Shown here in pieces: positions 1-5,568 of a stretch of DNA of 5,725 nt. The notes under the pieces were generated by a model. It saw nothing but the letters and a program-made list of their open reading frames with translations. It did not search any database and was not told the DNA's origin. Position numbers and translations under genes: made by a program. The first letter of the stretch is position 1; each line of letters opens with the position of its first letter. The stretch comes from an uncultured Prevotella sp. (GTDB taxonomy: Bacteria; Bacteroidota; Bacteroidia; Bacteroidales; Bacteroidaceae), in NCBI GenBank assembly GCA_937916075.1, contig CALGHW010000326.1, forward strand, positions 1 to 5,725. The letters are read 5' to 3'.

Positions 1-550
1 TGTCGGAAAGGTGCAGGATGTAGTCGTCATAGTTTGCTTCGAGCATCCAATGAACGATGCCCGTAAAACGATATGGCACATAGCGCGTTCCGTCTTCCGT
101 GTATTCCTTACGTGCCAACGCCTCCGTGTCGGTGGCGAACAGTATGCGCCCCGTTTCCGGGTGGTCGATGAGAAACCCCACGATAGGACACGGCGTGCCG
201 TCGGGGTCGTAGTGGATGAGCGGAAACGGCAAGACGCGGAAGCGTCCCGCCGCAACCCACCGCCCTTCCTTGATGATATGCAGCGACGGGTCATGGATGG
301 AGGTGCGGCGTGCCACATCCTCGATGGTATACACTGGCACGCCCGCCTCCGACCACATTCTGGCAAAGCCCGCATGGTCGGCGTGATGGTGGGAGACGAA
401 CAGCCCCGCAATCCGGGTGAAGTCGTTTTCAAAGCAGCGGTACATGGCCGTTGATGGGCGCACGCCCGCCTCGATGATGACGGCTTCCTCCGAGTTGTGC
501 AGGATGTAGCAGTTTCCTGACGATGAGCTACCGAATACGTTTAGAATCAT
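1..550 (-). CDS. MBL-fold metallo-hydrolase, phage/WalJ-like, C-terminus cut by window edge
   Basis: Starting at ATG 550, 183 codons are open to the left edge with no stop, so the 3' end is missing. The N-terminus (MILNVFGSSSSGNCYIL) is the opening strand and serine-rich loop typical of YycJ/WalJ-like metallo-beta-lactamase-fold proteins. The metal-binding signature HxHxDH is at residues 54-59 (HHHADH). H113 and D141 (in ILFATDTE) fit the next metal ligands, and LEANYD at 170-175 is also typical of this subgroup. The last ligand His would lie beyond the edge. The fold includes hydrolases and several nucleases; WalJ-type members have been reported as 5'-3' DNA exonucleases. A role in DNA processing here is inferred from its place 40 nt after recT in the same direction. 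The leader is A/T-rich with no clear Shine-Dalgarno. Fold assignment is firm; substrate is unknown. Confidence 0.88.
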   Translation of the reverse strand, partial: MILNVFGSSSSGNCYILHNSEEAVIIEAGVRPSTAMYRCFENDFTRIAGLFVSHHHADHAGFARMWSEAGVPVYTIEDVARRTSIHDPSLHIIKEGRWVAAGRFRVLPFPLIHYDPDGTPCPIVGFLIDHPETGRILFATDTEALARKEYTEDGTRYVPYRFTGIVHWMLEANYDDYILHLSD

Positions 551-590
551 GGCTTTGCGTTATTTTGTTAAATTTATTATTTAGGCGGAA

Positions 591-1487
591 TCAAACGGGG
601 CACTTCCTTGCGCTGTCATCCTCCTTTCCTTCCACCTTGACATCCACCTCGCTTTCCGCATCGTCTGCCGCCAGCTCGTAGGGGTCGGTCTCTGTGGGGG
701 CTGCCGCTGCGATGGACACGTTGGCCTGCTCCCGCTCTATCTCCTTGTGCGGCTCTGCCATGTAGTCCTCACGCTCATCAGACGGGGCGGAATAGCCGTC
801 GGAGGTAGACTCCAATGCCACCTTGCACGCACGGGCGATGACCGACTTCTTGGCCATCTGGTCTGTGAAGCCACGGTGCGCCATGCTGTTGCCCTTAGCT
901 GCGCCCTGTCCCCATGCGGCGCGTATCATGTCGATGGTCATCACCTCGAGGTGGCGTGTCCCGTCCCTGTTCACTACTACGGCATAGGCCGCCACGATAT
1001 TTGCCGGGGTCATGTTCTGGATGCTCGTCTTGTGCGACACCAGCTGATAGCGACCGTTTTCATCGACGGTATAGGTGAACTCGTCGCCCTTGTATACCAC
1101 CTGCGCCGATACGTCGGCTATCTCAGTATCACGCTTCGCCCGCATAAGCTTCCCCGTGTATTTCTCAAAGAAGGACAGCTGGTTGCCAGTCGGAATGAAG
1201 TAGCAGTGGCGCATGGGGTGCTCGCCCCGTATCACCATCTCCAGCAGGCAGTTAGCGATACTGCTCTTGGTACAACTCTCTGTGACGGGTCGCCCCGCCT
1301 TATCCCTCACGCTCTGGAGGTACAGCCATGCTGACTTCAGGGCGTTGCCCACGTGATAGCCTTCTGGCAGGGTAAGTTCCCCGCCATTCTCCATCGTGGT
1401 GACGCGCTGGAGCACCATGTCGGCCACTGATTCCTGCGTTTTCGCTACGGCCGTCGTCGGTTTTGCCGTATTTGTCTTTTCTTCCAT
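591..1487 (-). CDS. recT: RecT-family single-strand DNA annealing protein
   Basis: This 298-aa protein matches the RecT family in length and layout. After a Thr/Ala-rich, probably disordered N-terminus (about 1-20) comes the core: SSIANCLLEMVIRGEHPMRHCYFIP (75-99) corresponds to the RecT segment with the helix 'A...A..LGLEP...AYLIPYG'. QLSFFEKYTGKLMRAKR (103-119) matches the 'FQIGYKGLIDLARR' region, VVYKGDEFTYTV (130-141) the strand 'V...D.F.Y', and AAYAVVVNRDGTRHLEVMTIDMI (166-188) the 'GAYA...L.DG......M....I' stretch. MAKKSVIARACK (211-222) matches the conserved basic helix. RecT proteins coat single strands and anneal complementary ones in phage recombination. The last ~35 residues are strongly acidic. 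The gene starts 18 nt after the stop of the ATPase gene with an A/T-rich leader and is surely cotranscribed with it. A partner exonuclease of the RecE type is not in the window. Confidence 0.92.
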   Translation of the reverse strand: MEEKTNTAKPTTAVAKTQESVADMVLQRVTTMENGGELTLPEGYHVGNALKSAWLYLQSVRDKAGRPVTESCTKSSIANCLLEMVIRGEHPMRHCYFIPTGNQLSFFEKYTGKLMRAKRDTEIADVSAQVVYKGDEFTYTVDENGRYQLVSHKTSIQNMTPANIVAAYAVVVNRDGTRHLEVMTIDMIRAAWGQGAAKGNSMAHRGFTDQMAKKSVIARACKVALESTSDGYSAPSDEREDYMAEPHKEIEREQANVSIAAAAPTETDPYELAADDAESEVDVKVEGKEDDSARKCPV

Positions 1488-1505
1488 TCTGTAAGTATTT
1501 TATAT

Positions 1506-3497
1506 TTAATTAAACAAACTCTGCTCGGTCGGTGCGCCCGCATTATCCACCCGAAGTTTCTTCGACGTGGACACCGCCAGCCGTATCTGCTGGCCACGGG
1601 TCGGAGTGATGGTGTTGATGGCCTCGGCATTGTCGATGATGACCGGCGCGGTCACGCCACGGCTTAGGGACAGTGCGTCCACCAGCTCAAGCCCTGCGTT
1701 GATTCTTTCGGCATGGGACAGGCCGGAGTAGGGCACGCCGTTCACGGTCAGTTCGGTATGTCTCACCTCCTTGCCGTTGATTTGCTCCCGGCTGAATCTG
1801 AACCGCACCGTGCGGAACAGGGCGTTGACCCGTTGCTCAAGGTCGGCGGCTTCCATCCTGCGAAGCTCATCGGCGGCCTCCGCATCGGCCTGCCGCTCTG
1901 CCACAAACTGCGAGAGCTGCGCCCGCTGCTTGTTCAACTCATCGAGCCGTTTCTCGTAGGCCGCCCGCTGTTCCTCGATGCCGACAATCCGCCGTGCCTC
2001 TGCCAGTTCTGCCTCGAGCGTCCTGCGCTTCTCCCTCAGTTCCTTCAGGGTGGGCGGCTCACTGGCGGCGTGCTGGCCGCTGGTAGCCTTGGTTATCTGT
2101 TCGTTCAGCTCCTGCCATCGGGCGTTGTCCTTCGCTTCGAGATATGTGACGGTGGCTGCTTCCGCTTCCCCCAGTTCTTTCTCTGCAGCTGGGATGAGCT
2201 GTCCGTCGAGTTCCGCTAACCTTCGTTCCGCTGCCTCACGCCGCTTCTTGGCTGTTTCCTTCGAGGCGGCTATCCGTTCCGCCTCTTTGTCGAGGGCATC
2301 CTGCTTGGCTGCCTTTCGTGCGTTGAACCGCTCCTCGGCCTTCCGTCTGGCTTCCTCGCCCTGCATGGGTGGAAGATGCTGCCCGCAGGTCGGGCAAATG
2401 GCTTCCGTATCATCATCCCATGCAAATCGCATGGCCTCGGTTTCCTGCCATCGCTTGCGAAAGTCGCTCACTTCTTCGTCTATCTGCTCACAGATGCGGA
2501 TGGCTTCCTCAATCCGGCATGAGCAGCTCGCCTTTTCTAACATCAGCTCTTGGACGGCGTTCTTGGCGGAAAGAAGCCTCTCGCGCGCCACTCGTTCTGC
2601 CTCCCTGTTGGTCGTCAAGATATCCCGCTCTATTCCGTCCCGCTCCTTGAGCAGCCGTTCATAGTCCTTGCGGGCGGCCTCATACTGGGCGTTCTCTGCC
2701 CTGAATGCCGCTGCCACTGAGTCCATCTGCCCGTTGATTCCGTCAAGCTCTGACGTAATCTCTGTGATGCGCCGCTTCGCCTCGCCGTACTTCGCATGGG
2801 CATCGTCGGTCTGGTGGATGAATCCCTGCACCTCTGCGATGCGTGGCGGTATCAGCTCCCGCTCGTTCTTCGCGCGCTGCAGGTCGTAGCGCACGCCCTG
2901 CAAGAACTGGTCAATGGTGCGTCCCTCGAGGTGGTCGGCCACGGCAAGGGCGCGGGGATTCGGGGCGGCAATCTCTGTCAGGGAGCGAGTGCCCACGATG
3001 TCGCAGAGCACGGCATACTGCATATCCTGCGGCAGGGTGGGGAAGTACAGCGGGTCGGTCACTGCCCTGAACAGTTTCTCCTCGCAGATGCCCGCCACAC
3101 GGTCGGCGTATTCCTTCAATGGCACGGGGTGGCCGTCGATGTAGCAGGTCGTTCTGTGACCGTCGAGCACCTCTGCGGCGTTCCCTGCCCGCTGCACCCA
3201 TCGCTCCTCACGCTTGCGCCGGAGCGTCGTGCCCTGACCGTCGATGAGAATGGACAGCGTGACGGCGGTCTCGAGGTGGTGGATGACTCTTCCCCCGTCG
3301 TCCATCGGGTCGATGGGGAAGGTGGTGCGCTGCAGCGAGTCCTTGCCGAACAACGTCCACAGGATGGCATCCGCCACGGTGGTCTTGCCCGACCCGTTAG
3401 CCCCGCTTATTCTCACCACGCTGCCCTGCAGCTGGAGGTCGAGGGCGACGATGCCGCGGAAGTTCTGAATGCTGATTTTAGTGAAACTGATTTCCAT
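1506..3497 (-). CDS. Rad50/SbcC-like AAA ATPase of phage recombination modules
   Basis: From ATG 3497 the protein has 663 residues. The N-terminus (ISFTKISIQNFRGI) is the typical SMC/RecF/Rad50 opening, followed by Walker A GANGSGKT at 32-39. Two long Glu/Lys/Arg/Ala-rich coiled-coil arms (about 200-350 and 375-560) flank a zinc-hook-like CPTC at C368 and C371. The C-terminal head has a signature-like stretch, LSHAERINAGLELVDALS (593-610), and Walker B VIIDNAEA (619-626). Asn follows Asp where most ABC-type ATPases have Glu; I recall the same DNAE arrangement in ATPases beside recT in Gram-positive phages, so this is probably a family trait. Such proteins use ATP to act on DNA ends, usually with a nuclease; no SbcD/Mre11 gene is seen here. 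A longer reading from TTG 3533 adds 12 poorly structured residues and overlaps the upstream stop by 2 nt. ATG is preferred because the family motif begins directly there. Confidence 0.9.
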   Translation of the reverse strand: MEISFTKISIQNFRGIVALDLQLQGSVVRISGANGSGKTTVADAILWTLFGKDSLQRTTFPIDPMDDGGRVIHHLETAVTLSILIDGQGTTLRRKREERWVQRAGNAAEVLDGHRTTCYIDGHPVPLKEYADRVAGICEEKLFRAVTDPLYFPTLPQDMQYAVLCDIVGTRSLTEIAAPNPRALAVADHLEGRTIDQFLQGVRYDLQRAKNERELIPPRIAEVQGFIHQTDDAHAKYGEAKRRITEITSELDGINGQMDSVAAAFRAENAQYEAARKDYERLLKERDGIERDILTTNREAERVARERLLSAKNAVQELMLEKASCSCRIEEAIRICEQIDEEVSDFRKRWQETEAMRFAWDDDTEAICPTCGQHLPPMQGEEARRKAEERFNARKAAKQDALDKEAERIAASKETAKKRREAAERRLAELDGQLIPAAEKELGEAEAATVTYLEAKDNARWQELNEQITKATSGQHAASEPPTLKELREKRRTLEAELAEARRIVGIEEQRAAYEKRLDELNKQRAQLSQFVAERQADAEAADELRRMEAADLEQRVNALFRTVRFRFSREQINGKEVRHTELTVNGVPYSGLSHAERINAGLELVDALSLSRGVTAPVIIDNAEAINTITPTRGQQIRLAVSTSKKLRVDNAGAPTEQSLFN

Positions 3498-3529
3498 GTT
3501 GTAGTCTGATATTTGAGTGTTCGTCTTTT

Positions 3530-3703
3530 TCAAAAGTCGAAGTAGGCGCGCCCGCCCTTCGCCTCGTACTTCTTCCTCATCCGCTCCCAGAAACGGGCAT
3601 GGGTCTCGAGCGGGTTGCGCTGCTCGTACAGCTTCTTCAGGTTGTCGAGCTTCCAGCGGATGTATTCCGGGCGTTGTATTCTGCCTTTTTTGTCTTTCGC
3701 CAT
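3530..3703 (-). CDS. Small basic protein, 57 aa, unknown function
   Basis: ATG 3703 opens a 57-codon frame ending in TGA at 3530. The protein starts MAKDKKGRIQRPEYIRWKLD, is rich in Lys, Arg and aromatic residues, and is probably mostly helical, with a hydrophobic/charged pattern in IRWKLDNLKKLYEQ and ARFWERMRKKYEA. It ends GGRAYFDF. Third codon positions are G/C-rich, as in neighbouring genes, and it fills the space between the 291-aa gene and the ATPase gene with 32 nt to the ATPase ATG, all of which favour a real gene. I do not recognise a family. High positive charge and its position suggest a nucleic-acid or ATPase-associated accessory protein, but that is only a guess. Confidence 0.65.
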   Translation of the reverse strand: MAKDKKGRIQRPEYIRWKLDNLKKLYEQRNPLETHARFWERMRKKYEAKGGRAYFDF

Positions 3704-3716
3704 ATCAAAGGGTTGC

Positions 3717-3794
3717 TTAAAATCGTCGTAGAGCCGTCATAAACGGCCGCTGCTGCATTTTATTTATCGTTGTGGATAGTTGTAGGGTAATCAT
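3717..3794 (-). CDS. Possible 25-aa micro-ORF
   Basis: ATG 3794 opens 25 codons (starting MITLQLSTTINKMQQRPFM) and ends in TAA at 3717. It sits 12 nt after the stop of the 291-aa gene and 13 nt before the ATG of the 57-aa gene, spacing typical of translated genes in a packed operon. Both its own stop and the preceding gene's stop are followed by GCAAC. It is too short for codon statistics and resembles nothing known to me. It may be a chance frame in a 103-nt spacer. Confidence 0.22.
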   Translation of the reverse strand: MITLQLSTTINKMQQRPFMTALRRF

Positions 3795-3806
3795 TGATTT
3801 CGTTGC

Positions 3807-4682
3807 TTAGAGGGGCGTTTGCAGCCGTTTCCTGTTCTTCGCCCGCTCAAAATGGTGTCTGACGGCCTCGGCAAGGTGCTTTCCTGCCTCCCTGTCCGAG
3901 GGTGCTGCCATGACGGCGCGGATGTCGGAGGGGGTCAGACACTCGCTCAGTCCGATGCGCACCCCGCCTTGGTACACCCTGCCAGCAGCCTCCGCCTCTT
4001 GGCGGTCACGTTCCTCTTGCTCCAGCTCAGTGCGGGAGTCGGGGTCGTCGTCCACGCGGCTCACCAGATGCGAGTCCCGGCAGAAGCCGTGCACACCCAG
4101 CGGATGGCGGGAGGTCTCCCTGCGGATGTATCTCGCAAGCCCCACGATGCCGCCGTGTGGGTCAACTGAAGTCTTGGCGGGCGCGGCCACTTGGTCGGCG
4201 GCCTCTGTCCACTTCTGCTGAAAACGCTGGAACGACAGGACCACGTCCTGAAGGTCGAAGGTGGCGAGCGTGCGCTTGTATTCGGGGTAGTTGGCGAAGT
4301 AGGTCATCAGCTGATACAGCGTGCACTGCTTCGCATACCGTCCCACAAACTGACCCACGGCCAAGTCGATGGCCTGCGAGCTGACACTGAACGACGATGA
4401 CGAGAGGATGGCCAGCGAGTGGAGCTGATTCCGCACGATGGAGCGGGGCAGGTCTTTGTCGCAGTACAGCTCGGCAAGGTCTTGGAGGGTAGGGCATGGA
4501 CGGACGGCCACCCGCCCGTCAATCGGACCGACAAAAAGCTCCCAGTTGCCGGGCTGAAACCAGTTCGCCACGTCGTTCTGCTCCGGAAACTTCGCCCGGA
4601 ACTCACTCCAGCGGTGGAAGTCCGTACTTCGCCCGCTCCCGGTTGATGGCGACGATGTGCGGGTCTTGTCTCTGTCGTTCAT
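3807..4682 (-). CDS. Hypothetical protein of Bacteroidales mobile elements, possibly DUF6633-like
   Basis: ATG 4682 gives 291 residues, soluble, with no signal peptide or membrane segment. After a Ser/Thr-rich start (about 1-20) comes an aromatic segment (DFHRWSEFRAKFP and VANWFQPGNWELF). Next is a helical core with the pattern CPTLQDLAELY, then NQLHSLAIL, AIDLAVGQFVGRY, LYQLMTYFANYPEYKRTLATFDLQDVVLSFQRFQQKW. This order (CPTL, a QL helix, a helix before an 'L..LM.FF..F' segment, then a short link and an amphipathic helix) recalls the uncharacterised DUF6633 proteins of Bacteroidales mobile elements; this is from memory and not certain. The C-terminal third is charged (TELEQEERDRQEAEAA), ending in a basic helix (HHFERAKNRKRL). 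Its first 80 nt overlap the end of the initiator-like gene in another frame. Its position suggests a replication or regulatory accessory role, which the sequence alone does not show. Confidence 0.75.
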   Translation of the reverse strand: MNDRDKTRTSSPSTGSGRSTDFHRWSEFRAKFPEQNDVANWFQPGNWELFVGPIDGRVAVRPCPTLQDLAELYCDKDLPRSIVRNQLHSLAILSSSSFSVSSQAIDLAVGQFVGRYAKQCTLYQLMTYFANYPEYKRTLATFDLQDVVLSFQRFQQKWTEAADQVAAPAKTSVDPHGGIVGLARYIRRETSRHPLGVHGFCRDSHLVSRVDDDPDSRTELEQEERDRQEAEAAGRVYQGGVRIGLSECLTPSDIRAVMAAPSDREAGKHLAEAVRHHFERAKNRKRLQTPL

Positions 4683-5568
4683 GTCGGTTTTCCTTTTTGT
4701 TGTTCATCGAAATGTGGATGCGCGCCCAGTCGAAAAAGTGCTGGCGGTAGTGCGACGCATCATTGTGCGGTGTCATTTTCTCGTTCACCTCCCGTGCGAA
4801 GAGCTCCAGCAGCGTGTTGATGCTCTCGTCATCCGAGCGAAGTGTTCGCGCTGCATACTTGAGGAAGTGTCTGTCGCTGGCAACGGCTTTCCGAAACTCC
4901 TCGTTCTTCACCACCACCACATTGGCCTTTCGCCGTGCTTCTTCGGTTTCTGTAAAATTTTCCGAAAATTCTCGCACACGTGGGATGGATTGAGTGAATG
5001 AGTTATTATCCAAGCTATTACAAGTAGGCAGACAGATTGTACCTTGATATTCTTTACATTTCCTATTTCCTATTTTGATATCTTTAGTGTAAGATGTTTC
5101 GGACTGTTTTTCCGCAAAATCGGCGTTTAGGTGTTCACTTAGGTGTTCACTTAGGTGTTCACCCTTATTTTTAGAGGACACATAACTATCATAATCATAG
5201 ATAGTTATAAGCGTCGTCTTGGTGTTCATGTGCCTGTTCACGTAGGTGTTCACGTCTTGTATTTCTATCAATTTGTAAGCGGCAAGACGTTGAAGCACTC
5301 GGCATGGACTTGGCCATGGTATTCCCACAGCTTCCCCTAACGCTTTTTTGTTGGCAAAAACCTGCCCCCTTTTGATGGCCATGCCTCCCACCTCTGTGTC
5401 CTCTTTCTCTGCGATGAGCAGCAGGTGGAGGAACAGATGCACCATGCGCGAATCCTGATACCAGTCGCTTTGCATCATCGACGTGGGAATGTGTATCCAG
5501 CAGCCACAGCCACTGCCATCACTATCACCATTGCCCGGCTTTGTCGGACGCTTGGATGGTGTGCGCAT
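4603..5568 (-). CDS. Replication-initiator-like protein with N-terminal winged helix
   Basis: From ATG 5568 the protein has 321 residues. WIHIPTSMMQSDWYQDSRMVHLFLHLLLIAEKED (24-57) is the typical opening of phage replisome-organiser/DnaT-like proteins ('W..l.rsll...W..d..t..lflhlLl.A'). It is followed by IKRGQVFANKKALGEAVGI (65-83) and a winged helix-turn-helix to about 130, ending LITIYDYDSYV, the family's 'ITV.NYDSY'. A low-complexity, AT-rich linker follows (about 131-220). The C-terminal segment LFAREVNEKMTPHNDASHYRQHFFDWARIHI resembles the end domain of Bacteroidales phage/ICE replication proteins. Such proteins bind the origin and help load helicase; no helicase or helicase loader is in the window. 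Iteron-like repeats lie within the gene. A second in-frame ATG at 5676, which has AAAGGG upstream, would add 36 residues rich in Arg, Ser and Cys; I prefer 5568 because the family motif normally begins near the N-terminus. The start is uncertain. Confidence 0.82.
   Translation of the reverse strand: MRTPSKRPTKPGNGDSDGSGCGCWIHIPTSMMQSDWYQDSRMVHLFLHLLLIAEKEDTEVGGMAIKRGQVFANKKALGEAVGIPWPSPCRVLQRLAAYKLIEIQDVNTYVNRHMNTKTTLITIYDYDSYVSSKNKGEHLSEHLSEHLNADFAEKQSETSYTKDIKIGNRKCKEYQGTICLPTCNSLDNNSFTQSIPRVREFSENFTETEEARRKANVVVVKNEEFRKAVASDRHFLKYAARTLRSDDESINTLLELFAREVNEKMTPHNDASHYRQHFFDWARIHISMNNKKENRHERQRQDPHIVAINRERAKYGLPPLE
5127..5162 (+). repeat. Three perfect 12-bp tandem repeats (iteron-like, cluster A)
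   Basis: TTAGGTGTTCAC occurs three times without gap at 5127-5138, 5139-5150 and 5151-5162. On the coding (minus) strand it gives the repeated peptide EHLSEHLSEHL (137-147 of the initiator-like protein). The core GTGTTCAC is nearly palindromic (GTG/CAC half-sites around TT). Perfect identity including third codon positions implies either recent expansion or a constraint on the DNA itself. Confidence 0.9.
5182..5208. repeat. AT-rich inverted repeat between the two iteron clusters
   Basis: ATAACTATC (5182-5190) and GATAGTTAT (5200-5208) are perfect 9-bp arms around a 9-nt loop. The centre (5195) lies close to the midpoint (5192) of the region spanned by the two repeat clusters. Part of the sequence encodes the conserved ITIYDYDSY stretch, so protein constraint could explain some of the symmetry. 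Confidence 0.55.
5222..5253 (+). repeat. Three 12-bp-spaced copies of the same core (iteron-like, cluster B)
   Basis: Cores GTGTTCAT (5222-5229), CTGTTCAC (5234-5241) and GTGTTCAC (5246-5253) lie exactly 12 bp apart in the same orientation as cluster A. The third copy is embedded in TAGGTGTTCAC, the same 11 bases as in cluster A. Here the coding strand reads GTG AAC ACC (Val-Asn-Thr), whereas cluster A reads (G)GT GAA CAC (Gly-Glu-His), so the frame differs between clusters. Confidence 0.75.

Larger units (their letters stand above)
5001..5253. other. Candidate replication origin inside the initiator-like gene
   Basis: The segment joins three elements: an AT-rich island (5001-5100, 30% G+C by count), two clusters of three 12-bp-spaced iteron-like repeats, and a second AT-rich stretch between the clusters (5163-5210, 25% G+C) with a hairpin. 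The flanking coding sequence is far richer in G+C (62% at 3241-3300, for example). An origin inside the initiator gene is known from lambdoid phages (iterons in the O gene next to an AT-rich unwinding region) and various Gram-positive phages. The origin assignment is an inference from this architecture; no functional data are implied. Confidence 0.5.

Noticed and set aside
11..454. Plus-strand 147-aa frame at the left edge
   Set aside because: The minus-strand reading gives an MBL-fold protein with a complete HxHxDH motif, so this frame is a shadow.
747..1334. Long plus-strand open frame opposite recT
   Set aside because: It is the antisense shadow of a confidently assigned RecT gene with G/C-rich third positions; its translation has no family likeness.
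1713..3509. Several plus-strand frames up to 237 aa opposite the ATPase gene
   Set aside because: All mirror the coiled-coil-encoding ATPase gene and have Ser/Ala/Arg-rich, low-information translations.
3498..3533. TTG start giving 12 extra N-terminal residues to the ATPase
   Set aside because: The added residues (MKKTNTQISDYN) precede the normal family start and overlap the upstream stop; ATG 3497 directly precedes the conserved first strand.
3733..3747. Short hairpin GCCGT/ACGGC in the spacer before the 57-aa gene, considered as a terminator
   Set aside because: The stem is only 5 bp and no T-run follows on either strand, and terminating here would separate genes that seem to belong to one operon.
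3771..3779. TGTGGATAG, one base from the DnaA box TGTGGATAA
   Set aside because: It is a single site with a mismatch in a short spacer and has no neighbouring boxes; chance is likely. The iteron clusters are a far better origin signal.
5127..5253. CRISPR array or transposon end for the 12-bp repeats
   Set aside because: The units are too short, cluster A has no spacers, all copies share one orientation and they lie inside an intact coding frame.
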